From: Schizochytrium sp. TIO01 | Taxonomy: Eukaryota > Sar > Bigyra > Thraustochytrida > Thraustochytriidae | NCBI GenBank assembly: GCA_004764695.1 | Contig: SMSO01000032.1 | Span: 2,072,501 to 2,136,500 of the forward strand | Direction of reading: 5' to 3' | DNA: 64,000 nucleotides | Shown: positions 50,623 to 62,388 of the stretch, one piece after another | Numbering within the stretch: the first letter of the stretch is position 1 | Layout of the letters: the number at the start of each line of letters is the position of its first letter | Translations under genes and position numbers: made by a program | Notes under the pieces: model-generated | Databases searched by the model: none | Seen by the model: only the letters and a program-made list of their open reading frames with translations | What the model was told of the DNA's origin: nothing

Positions 50623-53600
50623 TTATACTTGGAACTCTTCTTCGTCTACTTTTGTTTCGTGGATGTTCCCATAGTCGGCAGTTTCCTTTGCTGTTAAAAA
50701 CGTAGCAGGAACCATAGGTAACTGCGGTGATGAAATTTGTAATTGCTTCTCCGCTTTGCTCAGAAGCACGGGTGGGCCATATGTTGCAAAAAGTGATCCA
50801 AAACAGTCTAGACAGACTCGTTGAGGAATTGTAGGGTGAACATGTTCCAATAACCAGCGATTTGGACTACAGTCATTACAAAGACATTTTCCACAGCGAC
50901 GACAATGGTGCGGACGAATAACCATCGTGAATGCAATATTGCATCGCATGCAGTTTGTCGTATCTTTCACCCAGACGGGTGCTGTTTCAGACTGTATGCT
51001 CTTACGATGTTCGCGCACCTTCTCGATTGCATCTTTCAGATCGGCGATCCACGCAGCACAAGAAACCACGTCTTTAGCGTATACGCGAAATGATTTCTCA
51101 CGACTAACGATTTCAAAAGATGTCAAATCGTTCTCTACAGAGTTGACATGGCAGTATGCAAGAGGAATAGTTCGGTGGTGTCTTACATGTAGAGAAGGAA
51201 ATTCTTCTCGCTCACCATACATCAGAGCATCAGTAAAAAGCAAAAAGTCATACTTGGTTTGTCGGCTTCTTGACTGCTTCACTAAGGCACCCTCACGGAT
51301 ACATTTCCTGTTTACAGGGGCCTCCTGTATAATCATGTCTCCCCATACGGATACAAGCTCGTGCATGTGAACCAAGCCCTCGCGATCGCGAATACGCTCG
51401 TTAATATGCGTTGTCATTCTCTGAATTGCATCAATGGCAAGGTCTAGCCTAGTGCACTCATGATTTGACTGATCCATGCTCTCGCGTAGTCGACGAAGGA
51501 GTAGAATATATCTGGGCAGGCGCTGAATAGGGAGTATGAGCAAGCTTTGAATGCATTGGGCTCCAGTTTTTGCTAATGCAGTATGGTATACCCATTTTTG
51601 ACGCTCAAAGAACTCCCGCAACGTCGATAATGCATGGGTTTTTTCGACAAGAATACGGTTAGCAAACTCAAATGAAGCAGAGTATTCATCATAAAGCTGA
51701 AAGAGAGCACTCATTTGAAGGAAGACGTCAGCGATTGAGCCTTTTAAAAAAGGTTGTCCACTTTCCGAGTATGAAATACAGTGATCTTGGAGACTCTGTA
51801 TGAGGCGCTCGCTTAAAGCAACGATGTATTGTACATCTGACAGAAATACGAACATTGAGGACAGGTCTGCTTGATCAACAATGCCTACTAGTTCTCCTCC
51901 GATCAATAAGGCGTCTGAACGAAAGTCGTCTAGAAGAGGGCGTACATATATCTTCATCAGCACCCGTAGGCCTTCTAGATATGATTTTTCCGAATTCAGA
52001 AGATCAAGGGCTACAAGAACATCAGTTGGAAGATTTTGACCAAAAGATCTTGGTTCGCTCCGTACTTCAGCAGTTTCAGCCTTTGCTTCTGTTACAGAGG
52101 TTTTTTGTCCGAAGAATGATTCAAAAATTGCCATCTGACTAGGGCTCAGTTGTGAATTTGCACCTCTAATAGTTTCAGCTTGCCGATCTGCTTCAGCTTC
52201 GGCTTGCTCAGAAGCAAAATAGCACTGCGAGCACATACGAACAGTGCGGTCCTGCACACGTTTCTCTTGAGCACGATCATTTCTACCCGTTGATGCCTCT
52301 CGTCGAAGGAGGCGGCGGACAGAGCTTTGTTTGGCCACGTCAGAGACCTGCCTTACACCACGAAATTTTGAACAATTCCTACAAAGAAGGCGTCCGCATG
52401 CATAGCAATGATGTCTTCGGCGCAAGGTCGAGAAGGCTACGTGGCATAAAGTACATGCTCGTGAAGTATGATCGGGTTGCCATACAGGGGATACAATTTG
52501 CTTAAACGAAGGGCTTGATGGGCTACAGGGCTCATCATCGTCTTCATCATCATTTTCGTCATCGACATTGTCAACTGCACTATCAGCATCATCATTTACG
52601 GTATCATCTTGCTGCACACGCACATTCTTTCCTTGCCCATCTAGTTTTGCTTTCGGTAGTGTTTTTTTATATTTTGCGATTGTCCGGGACAAGGTGATCC
52701 ACCAATCGCAAAGCTCACCTGGGGTTTTGGCCTTGACACAAAAACTTTTTCCTCCATCCAAAGAGTATATATTAAAGCGTAGCGCGTTTTGACGCTCAAC
52801 TGATAGTGTCGAAAGCATGGAGAGAACAGCTCCACCAACTGCATGATCAACGGATGGAACAGTTGCAAAAGTGTCAACTTCAATTCCTTCGTCACCGACC
52901 GCCATGACACCCACCCGGACAGCGCTTAAATCTAACGCGTGGTGGAGCCTAAACTGCTTGCGGGATAGGCCTCGAGCTTTAGAGCCATAAATCAATGCGT
53001 CATTGAAAAGAACAAACTGGTATTGAACTTCTGCTTTGCGCGAGACTTTGATGAGACTTCCTTCTTTGATGACATACCTTCCGGGCCGCTTAATTGCGAA
53101 TACATGAGGACCGACATCCCAAGCAGAGCCAATTTGAGCAAGCAATGCCTCGCTAGCATGCCTTGACTCAATTGTATTGATGGAAGTTTGAATTGACTCC
53201 AGAAAATCTGCAATAGGTTGAAGTTGTTGACGCGTCTCTTCGTCGTCAGTAGCACGACCTAAACGTTTATTTATGCATCCTCGCATAGTCGTAACTTGAT
53301 GAAGAGGAAGATCTAAAATATCTTCGAATTTGAGGCCTACACGTTGCTCTGTAGCTAAAACAAGGTCTTCAAGGCCTGGCATTGTTTTGCGGCGAATCCG
53401 AATTAACTCAGCAAAGGGTTTTCTTGATTCATAATATTGGGTGTAAACCGAGAAGAGAGGCGCAAAGTGAAGGAGCACTGTTTCTAATTCAATTCCATTA
53501 AGGTCTTTCAGAGCGACTTCTTTCATGTCTCGCGTGAGGTGCTCATTTAATGTGAGAACCGTGCCTGCTGTCCGAAGAAATGCCACTGTCCACGCACTCC

Positions 53601-53754
53601 TTGGGAGCAACGTAGTTGCACCATGTGCATGGCTACGCAAATCAGCCCATACTGCTGAGACAAAAATGTAGCGAAAATTCGCAAATCTGGAAGAGAATTC
53701 TTCAATTATAGACACAAGCTCGACAGCATTATCTTCTTCAGTGGATGTCATCAT
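50623..53754 (-). CDS. Tandem DH-PH-FYVE RhoGEF (FGD-like)
   Basis: 1043 aa, first of two adjacent ATGs at 53754. The protein is two copies of one cassette. Copy 1: a degenerate DH-like helical region (about 1-200), PH (about 225-361) and FYVE (about 425-512; WQPD, RRHHCYACGRLLC). Copy 2: a canonical DH domain (about 578-795; LLNSEKSYLEGL, ILPIQRLPRYILLL), PH (about 815-911) and FYVE (about 928-982; WVKD, RPHHCRRCGKCLC, QRVCLDC). An Asp-rich linker follows PH1. The order is that of FGD/faciogenital-dysplasia family exchange factors, which activate Cdc42-type GTPases at PI3P-containing or phosphoinositide-rich membranes. Only the second DH keeps the IQRLPRY-type catalytic helix, so the first may be regulatory. 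Single exon. Confidence 0.9.
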   Translation of the reverse strand: MMTSTEEDNAVELVSIIEEFSSRFANFRYIFVSAVWADLRSHAHGATTLLPRSAWTVAFLRTAGTVLTLNEHLTRDMKEVALKDLNGIELETVLLHFAPLFSVYTQYYESRKPFAELIRIRRKTMPGLEDLVLATEQRVGLKFEDILDLPLHQVTTMRGCINKRLGRATDDEETRQQLQPIADFLESIQTSINTIESRHASEALLAQIGSAWDVGPHVFAIKRPGRYVIKEGSLIKVSRKAEVQYQFVLFNDALIYGSKARGLSRKQFRLHHALDLSAVRVGVMAVGDEGIEVDTFATVPSVDHAVGGAVLSMLSTLSVERQNALRFNIYSLDGGKSFCVKAKTPGELCDWWITLSRTIAKYKKTLPKAKLDGQGKNVRVQQDDTVNDDADSAVDNVDDENDDEDDDEPCSPSSPSFKQIVSPVWQPDHTSRACTLCHVAFSTLRRRHHCYACGRLLCRNCSKFRGVRQVSDVAKQSSVRRLLRREASTGRNDRAQEKRVQDRTVRMCSQCYFASEQAEAEADRQAETIRGANSQLSPSQMAIFESFFGQKTSVTEAKAETAEVRSEPRSFGQNLPTDVLVALDLLNSEKSYLEGLRVLMKIYVRPLLDDFRSDALLIGGELVGIVDQADLSSMFVFLSDVQYIVALSERLIQSLQDHCISYSESGQPFLKGSIADVFLQMSALFQLYDEYSASFEFANRILVEKTHALSTLREFFERQKWVYHTALAKTGAQCIQSLLILPIQRLPRYILLLRRLRESMDQSNHECTRLDLAIDAIQRMTTHINERIRDREGLVHMHELVSVWGDMIIQEAPVNRKCIREGALVKQSRSRQTKYDFLLFTDALMYGEREEFPSLHVRHHRTIPLAYCHVNSVENDLTSFEIVSREKSFRVYAKDVVSCAAWIADLKDAIEKVREHRKSIQSETAPVWVKDTTNCMRCNIAFTMVIRPHHCRRCGKCLCNDCSPNRWLLEHVHPTIPQRVCLDCFGSLFATYGPPVLLSKAEKQLQISSPQLPMVPATFLTAKETADYGNIHETKVDEEEFQV

Positions 53755-55128
53755 CGTGGAAACCCGGTTTTCCTTATTGCTGCTTTGCAGCTGTATTCAA
53801 GTTGACCCACAGCCCCCAAAATCCCTTATATTTCCTTTGCAGATTTGAGCAAGGAGGCTTCAAACCAAGCTAGCTTAAAGTATCTCCACTATAGAAGGCG
53901 CTCCAGCGGCTCGTGGCGTATGAAAGACTCGATTAGATGGCCCTCGCCTCCGTGTATACAACTAAAGCGCACCAGGGCTCCGGCGGTTTGCGATTCTGTC
54001 ATTTAGTGGTGTATATCGAAATCAAGTCGAGTCAAGTCATACCTCTTACGATCACCGAGGACCAGAATAGGTTAATTTCTATGTCCATTTTTAAGTAAGT
54101 CCTGGAAGAGTGAGGGTTTGAGCTCCTAATTAGTCCCTACATAGTGCTAGTTAGCTCTGGATGATGTCCAAGTCAATTATCAATCCTTAACCTCATATGC
54201 TTAGACTTGAGAGCACGCCCAATTGTTTATCTATCCACCTCTGTGGTATTTATTTTAATAAACATACTATTACCTTGAAAACCTGGCTTTGCTTCGTCTC
54301 TTTGAGGTTGTAAAACTTCAAGGGTCAAGATTAATCAACTCTAGCTGTATGTTCTCGTGGATGAAGAGGTGTGTACTCCCCTCTCCTGATTTCTACTACT
54401 ATGTAGTAAAGGTCTTAGTACTCAAGCTTTAGGGGTAGGAAAGGAGTATATTCTGAGAACCGTATCGAACTTGATATATTCAACTCAATAACAATCTGGA
54501 GATTATTACCTAATACTCTTATAATGCCCCATGTTTACCCCTCCTATGCTCCTCCCATAGGAAGTCATGCGAATGTAACGCTTGATGTAGTCAACGGTCC
54601 TAATGCCTCACATCATCGTATTAGAGCTGTCTCTTCGATCCTCGGAGGGGCAATGATCAAGTTACTCAAACTCATATAATCTTTAAGGATAGCAACTAAA
54701 AATAGACTTGGACAGTCATCTGAGCGACAAAGTCTTGTTAGATGGCTCTTTCATTTTGATTTTGCGGTTCAGGAAAGCCAGACAAAACAAGCGTAAAAAA
54801 ATAGAGTTGCTACCAAGGCACTAAACAACTAACGCGCATCTCAAAATTAGTATCACCCCTTTCACGAAACTAAAAAATATATTATGTACCTTGGTACCCT
54901 GGTTTTCCTAAGAGAGACGTTGTTTTTAAATAGAACATGAGATCTGATTAGCTAGCAGGGGTAACAAGCAAAACTTAGTCGAAGAAGAGTTGAGACATCT
55001 GAGTTTGTGCAAAACCATAACTTGCTTGTGTGAGTCTAAATCAAATCGATTGCAGCAGAGCAATTTGACTTGGCTAGTCTTTATTTGAAAGCTCGATATT
55101 CATTTAGTTGTGAATTCAACTTTACAAG
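53755..55128. other. Divergent intergenic region
   Basis: 1.4 kb between the RhoGEF (minus) and the secreted protein (plus). AT-rich; no RNA gene, repeat or coding frame stands out. Confidence 0.55.
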
Positions 55129-55860
55129 ATGGCATCCTTCCGTACCGTTGTCATTTGTGTTCTTCTGAGCGTTTTGCTTTGTGCCAACAACCTCAAGGTG
55201 GCAAGTGCAATGGGTGTAAAAGAGCACTGCCATACTGCTTGCTCGAGTCTTCTCAGCCCATCCGACCCGTCCGAAGCACAATCGCTTCATCAGGTTATGA
55301 GTAAGAACTGCCTTTCTGCGCTTACCCGTTCAAACTACGATGGTAAAATTTGCCGTACCCACTTCTTGCAAACCGGACTGCTTTCCTGTCAGCTAAGCTG
55401 TGAGCACCTTGTTCAGGGTAATGCTCTCAGTAATAAGCCGGAATTTGCCCAGGAGCGTCGCGCGTGTGACAAGTACTCTGGGGGCCAATACGACCAGTTC
55501 TCCAAGAAGGCCTGCGAAATGGCTGTCAAGACTTCGTCCACCCATTTTGCGAAGGCAGGTATCGCTCTTCGATCAAAGATTGATGAGATGTGTGCTACAG
55601 TCGACGATGATAAGAACTCTGCTGACGAGCCGGAGATTGAGGAGATCGCCTCACCAAAGGGTGCAGAGGTGAAGCGTGTCACCCCTGTTGTTGAAAAGGA
55701 GCCCATTCGTGCATCCCCTCAGGAGCCAGTTGAAATCACCCCGGAGGAACGGATGGAGGCAGTAGAGATCATCGGGGAGGTTATTGCTATGGAAAGTATG
55801 CTTGAAGAGGCCCCTGCTACAGCAAGAAAGCTTCGCAAGTCTGTTGAAATGGAGGTGTAA
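55129..55860 (+). CDS. Secreted Cys-rich protein with acidic tail, unknown family
   Basis: 243 aa, ATG at 55129 (AAGATGG). A clear signal peptide of about 26 residues (VVICVLLSVLLCANN, then VASA) precedes a compact region at about 30-155 with about nine cysteines: HCHTAC, NC, KIC, LSCQLSCEH, RRACD, KKACEMA and EMC. The even spacing of short helices and paired Cys suggests a helical disulfide-bonded domain. Residues 160-243 are Glu/Pro/Val-rich and acidic, with no GPI signal and no ER-retention tail. I recognise no family. Codon usage here (many GCC/GTT/AAG) looks like that of a well-expressed gene. The secreted or luminal location is inferred from the signal peptide. Confidence 0.8.
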   Translation: MASFRTVVICVLLSVLLCANNLKVASAMGVKEHCHTACSSLLSPSDPSEAQSLHQVMSKNCLSALTRSNYDGKICRTHFLQTGLLSCQLSCEHLVQGNALSNKPEFAQERRACDKYSGGQYDQFSKKACEMAVKTSSTHFAKAGIALRSKIDEMCATVDDDKNSADEPEIEEIASPKGAEVKRVTPVVEKEPIRASPQEPVEITPEERMEAVEIIGEVIAMESMLEEAPATARKLRKSVEMEV

Positions 55861-56097
55861 ATTACGAGATTGTAAAGTTATCTTCTTGAAAGCTGCTCTT
55901 CTTTGTTTGTCATTGCATTTGTTGCTTGACTTGGGTTGTCGATAATTGTTTCGTTAAATTTATGTCAAACTGATATTTTGTTTTAAAAATTGTTTTGTTA
56001 TATATTTTGCAAATCACAAGAGCCAGACCAATGGATTTTTTGAAAAGGTAAGATATTTTTGAAATCGAAATAGAAAGCTCGATCACATTTGGGCTTC

Positions 56098-57851
56098 TTA
56101 CCAGTCACCTCGCTCGGCAGCTGACTTTTCGTTTTCTTCGCGCCACTCCCGTTTGATAGTGTTGTACAAAGGCTTGAGAAATTGCTTCTCGAAGCCGTCG
56201 AGATAAGGTTTCATGGATGTGTGCTTGTACAAATCCGAGCTATCAATACTGACTTCTGCTGCGTTGATCTCATCGACCAGCTTGGGAAGGGTGGGTACGG
56301 CATCTGGATCAAACTCGTGGGAGTTAGCAACATCGAGAATAGGTACACAGACCTTTCCCGTCTGTAATGATAAAATAATTAGTTGGAAAGGTACCGAAAC
56401 GAAATGTGTTAGTATATACTCCAAGAGATTGTGAATGGTTGTCTAACCTTATTGGGTCTTTGGCGTGAATAAGTTTTTTGTATAGTCATACTTTTTCATT
56501 CAGCGTTTGAATACCCTTATAAGAGAGAGAACATCAACTTACCTTTGGGTGGATCACAAAAGGGCTCTTGAGCAAGTGATTTCTGTGTGTAGAGACATTC
56601 ACATCAAGACGCGGGTAGCAAAACACGATAAGAATTGTTGGCACAACCTTGCGAAGGTTCGTAATTTGCCTATAATTTGAAGTCCGTTCCCTCGAGAGAC
56701 GTTTGATCTCATCATCCACAGTAGCCTTCAACTGCTTCCACCGAAACTTGGAGTCTTTATCATCTGATGACCAAACACGATCTAAACGCTCGCGAATACT
56801 CTCGTCTGGGATAAGCTTGAGAACCTTGTCCCATCGCTGTTTCTCCGAAAATATGTCCTGGCCCTCTGGGTCAAGAACCATTTGATCAAAGACTTCCTCA
56901 AGTTGGCCCATAGCCCGCTCAATTGACTAAATATAATAAAAAAGAAAATTTACACAGACAAACAGCAACGTCCAGCAATAAGCCGTTAGGAGAAATTGTC
57001 AGCAGGAATGCACCTTGCAATCAGGAAGGAGTGTAGTGACTAAAACTTACGGGATGAAGTGGGTGAGTGAGTTGAACACGTTGTGCCGCATTTTCATTAC
57101 CAATAATGAGGGTGAGGTAATCCACAATCGCTTTGCGCTCCTTGTCTTCAAGCTTTCGAGCCTTTGTATCAGAAACCCAACAATGTACACCTCGGCGACC
57201 AGAGAAAATCCAAACAAGGTGTTCGAAACCAAAATCTTGGCGAAGAGTCTCATCGACAATCTTCATGGCGACAGACATGTACAGCCAACTGCCCTTTTCC
57301 CACATCATGTCAGGCGTGCAACCTAACCTGACCTCATCGTAATCTGTCAAATCGATATCGAAAACGAGTTCGCGCTCGAGTGGCTTAAACGCAGTCGATT
57401 TGGCCGACTTGTGGTTCTTGGGCGGGAGAGAGTATAGTGGTCCAATGTCAATCTTGTGTGGGTTCTTGCTAGCGACCATTTTCTTAAACTCAGATGCGTC
57501 GCGAAAGCATAAGTATCTAATATAGACGTCGTCGGCCATGGTAAAGGAGAACTCCCGGCGCAGGAAGTAATCGCTATCAATTTGCGGTTGCTCGTTAATG
57601 CGATCCGGGTCGTTGCCATAACTTAGCCACCGGAACATTGCCTCGTGGGGAAATAAACGTGCATAGTACACACGAAGCAGTTCTTCATCAAATACGCTCT
57701 TACTGCTGTTCGCAACATCCTTCATCTTGACATCGTCGCTCTCCGAGGTAGGATCTTGTTCCTTTTTCAAGTTTTCACTGCGCGCAGTGTCGTCATCTAC
57801 GCGTTGTGGCGATGCCGGTTGGTCCTGCGGTTGTTGCTCATCAACCTCCAT
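56098..57851 (-). CDS. PRIM1: DNA primase small (catalytic) subunit PRIM1/Pri1
   Basis: Three exons on the minus strand, 57851-57051, 56926-56543 and 56361-56098, giving 482 aa. Both introns (124 and 181 nt) are phase 0 with GTAAGT donors. An acidic extension of about 55 residues precedes the primase domain, which shows LLRVYYARLFP, the catalytic VFDIDLTDYDEVR (D165, D167) and SGRRGVHCWV (217-226). THPLHPS spans the first intron. Also present are [33 protein letters not shown], across the second intron, and a C-terminal FEKQFLKPLY. The subunit makes the RNA primer with the large subunit and Pol alpha. Unusually, the structural zinc site after the catalytic Asp pair (CC...C..C in other eukaryotes) is reduced to a single Cys (C178); see findings. 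Confidence 0.96.
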
Positions 57852-58584
57852 GATGCTGACCGTAAGTTTAGAGAACTTAAAATGCTATCAAAGAAGCTGA
57901 TCCGATCGATGTAAACACTTGCTCGCGTCTTGCACAAGGGACTAGCCCAGCTTTCGCCTGCAATGACTCGAGGCGTTCGCGATTGCTCTCTCGCTGTTCT
58001 GTTCGTTGTGAGAATCGAAGTTAGGCTTGATTTTCGCTTGGTCGTTAGGTTCATACTACCCCATGTTAGGTCCCACATGGTACCAAAGCCTATATGCTAG
58101 AATATCTTAAAACATGGAGGATATCCTCTCATAGGCCAATCCTTGCTCCTCTCATAGGCAGCTTTTGGCATTCTTTGCCACGGCTTGAGCATGTATGTCC
58201 ACGCGATGGTCTTGATACTTCAAATAATCCCAACCCTCATTTCCTCGTTGATTAGAAGAGGAGGGGGCATAGGCATGTCATGCATGACAAGCAATTTTGC
58301 CTAGAAGCAAACGGCCTCATCAACCTCAAATAAGTGGCTCTTCCTTCCTCGACATTGCCATCAATTCACATCTCCGCAGCAGCTGTCCGGAGCCCCTCTG
58401 CTACGACGCATCTTCACTCTACATCAGATGCCAAAGGCGGAGCTTCTTCGCAAAGACCTCCATTGCTGCGCAGCTTCTGTGGGTGGAGGGAGAGCCATCG
58501 ACGGATGTCGGTCTGAGGAGATGAAGATCGAGAGGAGGATAGATGATAAATAAATAAACAATACATAATACATCATAACAACTA

Positions 58585-58632
58585 AAACTCTAAAACTCCA
58601 AAACTCCAAAACTCCAGAACTCTATAACTCCC
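58585..58632. repeat. Tandem AAAACTCC-type 8-bp repeat
   Basis: About five imperfect copies of an AAAACTCC unit, read on the plus strand. Confidence 0.7.
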
Positions 58633-58760
58633 TCCAACCACCGACCTCTGTGCGTGGCTGGTGGCGCAGACACGAGGTCTGTGGGTGCTCCACATCGCTC
58701 CAGGCGCACCCGTGGATATCGGGCCTCGCGACGGGCCGGCCTGAGCGAGCTTCGCTCTGA

Positions 58761-58794
58761 CTGAGTTCTGAGTTCTGAGTTCTGAGTTCTGAGT
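58761..58794. repeat. Tandem CTGAGTT 7-bp repeat
   Basis: Nearly five perfect copies of CTGAGTT. A 7-bp unit is unusual among the mostly 3- to 4-bp repeats nearby. Confidence 0.85.
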
Positions 58795-60068
58795 CAATCG
58801 ATCGATCTCTTTCAAGAGTGAGATCCTCAGAGACCGTGCTCCCCGGCACTGTGGACACCCACTGCCAAGCCGGCCTCCACCTAGGAAGAACTATAGCCGT
58901 GGCTAACACAAAGCAAAGCTTGCGAGAGCCTCCCTGGGTCTTTTGCTTGCGCATCGCTCGCTAGCGGCGCCTAGGCGGTACTGGTAGCAGTACCATAGCC
59001 ACGGTCAGTATTATGTATGCGTGCCTTCGAAGGCAAGAAGAATGAATGAGGTCGCGTCTTCGCAGCAGGGCTTGTGAGGCTTGGGAGAAGATAGTACGCA
59101 TAAAGGCTTCCCGGTTTCTGTGCTCGGGTCGCTGCGTTTCTTTGAGTTGCGGACGCGAGAACGACGCCCGAATGGGTTTCTTTCGTCCATCGATGAAGCG
59201 AGTTCTTTTATTTGTTGCACTTCAAATTAATGTATTTTAAAACAGTTTTGTAGTGGTCACTAAAAATTCAATTGAATAAAAAACAATTTTTTCAGATTAT
59301 TTCTGTACAGATTATTTCTTTGAGGTTGAAAGGTTAAAGGAAGTTGAAGCGAGCAGTAAGACATGAAGAAGACACAGCCCCACTTTCAACTTCTGCGTGC
59401 AATTCGAGAGCGACTTGAAGCTGCTTGTAATGAATGGGCGAGACATCGCAGACCTTCGAAAATCAGGCCAAAGAAGAGGGTTCGAGGGGCGCCTCACTAG
59501 CTCTCCTGAGCTCCAGCTCATGCCCAGCAAGGAAGGGCACCAGGACTCAGTGGCGGCCTGCTTAGGCAGAGGATGCGGGCCGCCTCGCTTAAAAGTTCCT
59601 CTCTGCCGGGGAGAGTCGCCTGGCCCCATAGTATACTCGTAGAAACCGTCTGCAGCAAAAATATTAAAAGCCCTCTGGCTACGAGCTCTTTATCTTACTG
59701 CGAGTGGTAGAAATCAAATAGGGATTCATCTACTTGGTCCCGGTACCACTCTATTTACTGTTTACATTTTAACGTGAAAACGAAATTGAACAATTTCTAT
59801 TTATCTATTTAGTGCAAATGATGAGCAGAGTAATAATAGGAGGGAGTTTTAGATTAAATGTAGATACCTCGTACCTGGCTGCGTTTTAAAGTTTAGCATA
59901 TAGGTAGGTAGGTGTCTTCCATAGCTCCAGGTGTATGGTTACAAGTAGGAAAGAGAAGAAAAGAAGAAGAAACCCTCGTCGTAAGGAAAGAAGAAAAGTG
60001 AACGAGAATTACACTGTGGCTTGAAAGAAAACGCACAATTTGTGATGCACGAGTCACAATTCCCGATT

Positions 60069-60155
60069 CATGCTGATGCTGATGCCGATGCCGATGCCGA
60101 TGCCGAAGAATCAGTGGAGATAATGCTGCTGCTGCTGCTGCTGATGATGATGATG
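60069..60155. repeat. GATGCY hexamer run and (GCT)n(GAT)n
   Basis: Six-bp GATGCT/GATGCC copies at about 60069-60106 are followed by (GCT)6(GAT)4 at about 60124-60153. No supported coding frame uses them. Confidence 0.8.
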
Positions 60156-61880
60156 GAAAACAGCTAGCAAAAGCTGTTGTGATAACTTGCAGCAACACAA
60201 TGGGTATACTTGAAGGTGTCGAAGCAATCTAAGTCAATCTCTACCTGCACCTGAACCATCATTAGCTTAAGCCTTGGGCTTTGTTGAATATTGTGCAAGT
60301 GGGTTCACGGATATTGGCTGACTGGCTGGCTGAGCGATGTTGAATGAGACGATTGAAGAATGCAGCACCTAAGCACCCATCATGGCATTCAACGTTGATG
60401 TTTTCAACAATGCTGCGCGGTACGTCGGAGGTGTTTATTTCTACACTGTTATTCCTTTGACGAAGTTTTGTGCGTGCTCCGCAACACTCACTCTTTCACG
60501 CGGTTGTAGGTACCCGAAGGAAAGGACAGACGTACAATTGGCATCATCTTAGGGAGGTAAGTACCACAGAATGAATGAGCGAGAAAGCAATGACAACGTC
60601 GTGAAGATCGCGCATACATCATAACGCCTTGATGCCGTTTATGCTCAGCTGAGGCTTGGCGTTGCACATCGTGATGGTGGCAGGTAGCTAGGTCGGTACC
60701 AGCTTGGCGGTGTTGGCTGAGTGCTTGATATTGGAGTCCAGTTCGGGTAGAGATTTCCCAAAGGGAGAGAACACAATCAATCCTCAGGGTGTCTTGAAAG
60801 GGCCCAGAATTTGGCTGGGTCTTGGAGATGAAGCATGACGGCGGTGGCAGGCAGGTTGCGAAGGGCCCAAGAGGCAAGTAGCGAGAAGCACTGCCCCGCC
60901 CTGCACTTACAGCTGTCGGTTCATAGCGGCGAGTGGAGTTTCCACAAGTTTGCAAAATTTCAGGAGAAGCCATTGAGGTAGATGAACCTGAAGCGCTTTC
61001 AAGAAGACCTCCGCAACGCCTCCGCACTTTACGAAAGCGAAAGCCGCGCAATCATTAGCCCCGACACCGGTACCGACACCAGCTGCTCGGAGGGCCTGAG
61101 GCAGCATACGCCATGAGCTTATCTTGCTTGTCTAGTCTCGACTCTTCGCTTCTTGCTGCGCGAAGACGAAGAGAGAAGCAGAAGGGAAGGAGAGAAGATA
61201 TTCTATTGTGAGTCTATCGTCTTCTACAAGAATATAAGAACTTGAGCGATTTGAAATCCTCCTCGATCGCTTCCTAGGCGTACTGCTAAGCCTTATCTAG
61301 TCGAGCTTTTCGATGCGCTGTTAATTTTAGGTTTAGTCTTTTTCTTTTTCTTTTATTATTATCTTGATTTAAAGTTTTATAAATTAAAATGAAATGAAAT
61401 AAAATATCTTTGCTGTTGTGTCAAAGATATGTTGGCCCTTACACCCCTCCTCTCCACCTAGCATGGCGTTTACTGCCGCTCTTCTGCATGCTTTGGGCGC
61501 GAAGTCCTCAAGAAAGCCATCGAAATACGATCAGGTACCTAACCTAACCTAAACCAAAATTGAGAAAAACACACAAAACACCCCCCAAAACCGAAAACTT
61601 ACTTAGTATTTTACATTTTTTTTAAATTAAAAAAAATAAAAATGCTCTAGAGGTAATTAAACTAAAATAACTAATGAATTTAGATTAGGCGGCAATACCA
61701 ATGAGAGGGTCACTAGTGCCTCTGATAGGACCATCCTTAGGGTTGCTATGATACGATTGATGAGATGGGAAGAGAATGAGAATTGCGATCTTATTTGACT
61801 ATGACATTTGATAAGATAGTAAGTGCCTAATATGCAGTCAGTGAAATGAGATATGATAACCAACTATGACAGGCTTAGGC

Positions 61881-62041
61881 AGATAGATAGATAGATAGAC
61901 AGATAGATAGATAGATAGACAGACAGATAGACAGATAGATAGACAGATAGATATACAGATAGAGAGATAGAGAGATTATCATAGACATACAGATAGATAG
62001 ACATATAAATAGAGAGATAGAGAGATAGAGAGATAGAGAGA
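61881..62041. repeat. (GATA)n/(GACA)n microsatellite
   Basis: About 160 bp of AGAT units with interspersed AGAC and AGAG variants, a classic GATA/GACA simple repeat. It is the largest repeat in the window. Confidence 0.92.
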
Positions 62042-62388
62042 TGAATAATAAATAGATAGTGGACAATGATAAAATGCGAGCGGAGAAAAGAGAGGGAAAA
62101 GAAAGAAAGAAGAAGCAGCATAGATAGATCGATCTGCCGAGCCCCACCAAGCCGCAGCAGCGCTTGGGCGGCGAGCGCAGCACGGGTAGTTTGGGGGAGG
62201 TTGAGGAGACTGGAGCGAGGGCCTAGGTGGTACGGGCTGTCGTGTGGACCGCAGAGGCGTGGAGGTGGGCGCAACCTGGGGCGCGCACCGCCTGCATTAG
62301 GTCATTCATTCATTCGCTCACTCGTCGATCGAGACCTTGTTTGAGAGGTCTCTTTGTTCTCCTTTCTCTTTCTGCGTTGTTCTCTCTT

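Noticed and set aside
60488-61051. 187-codon minus-strand open frame
   Set aside because: There is no ATG near its start, the composition is Arg/Ser/His-rich and compositionally random, and it shows no domain.
61538-61560. CCTAA copies resembling telomeric repeat
   Set aside because: Only about three 5-bp units are present and they do not match TTAGGG. Treated as a simple repeat.
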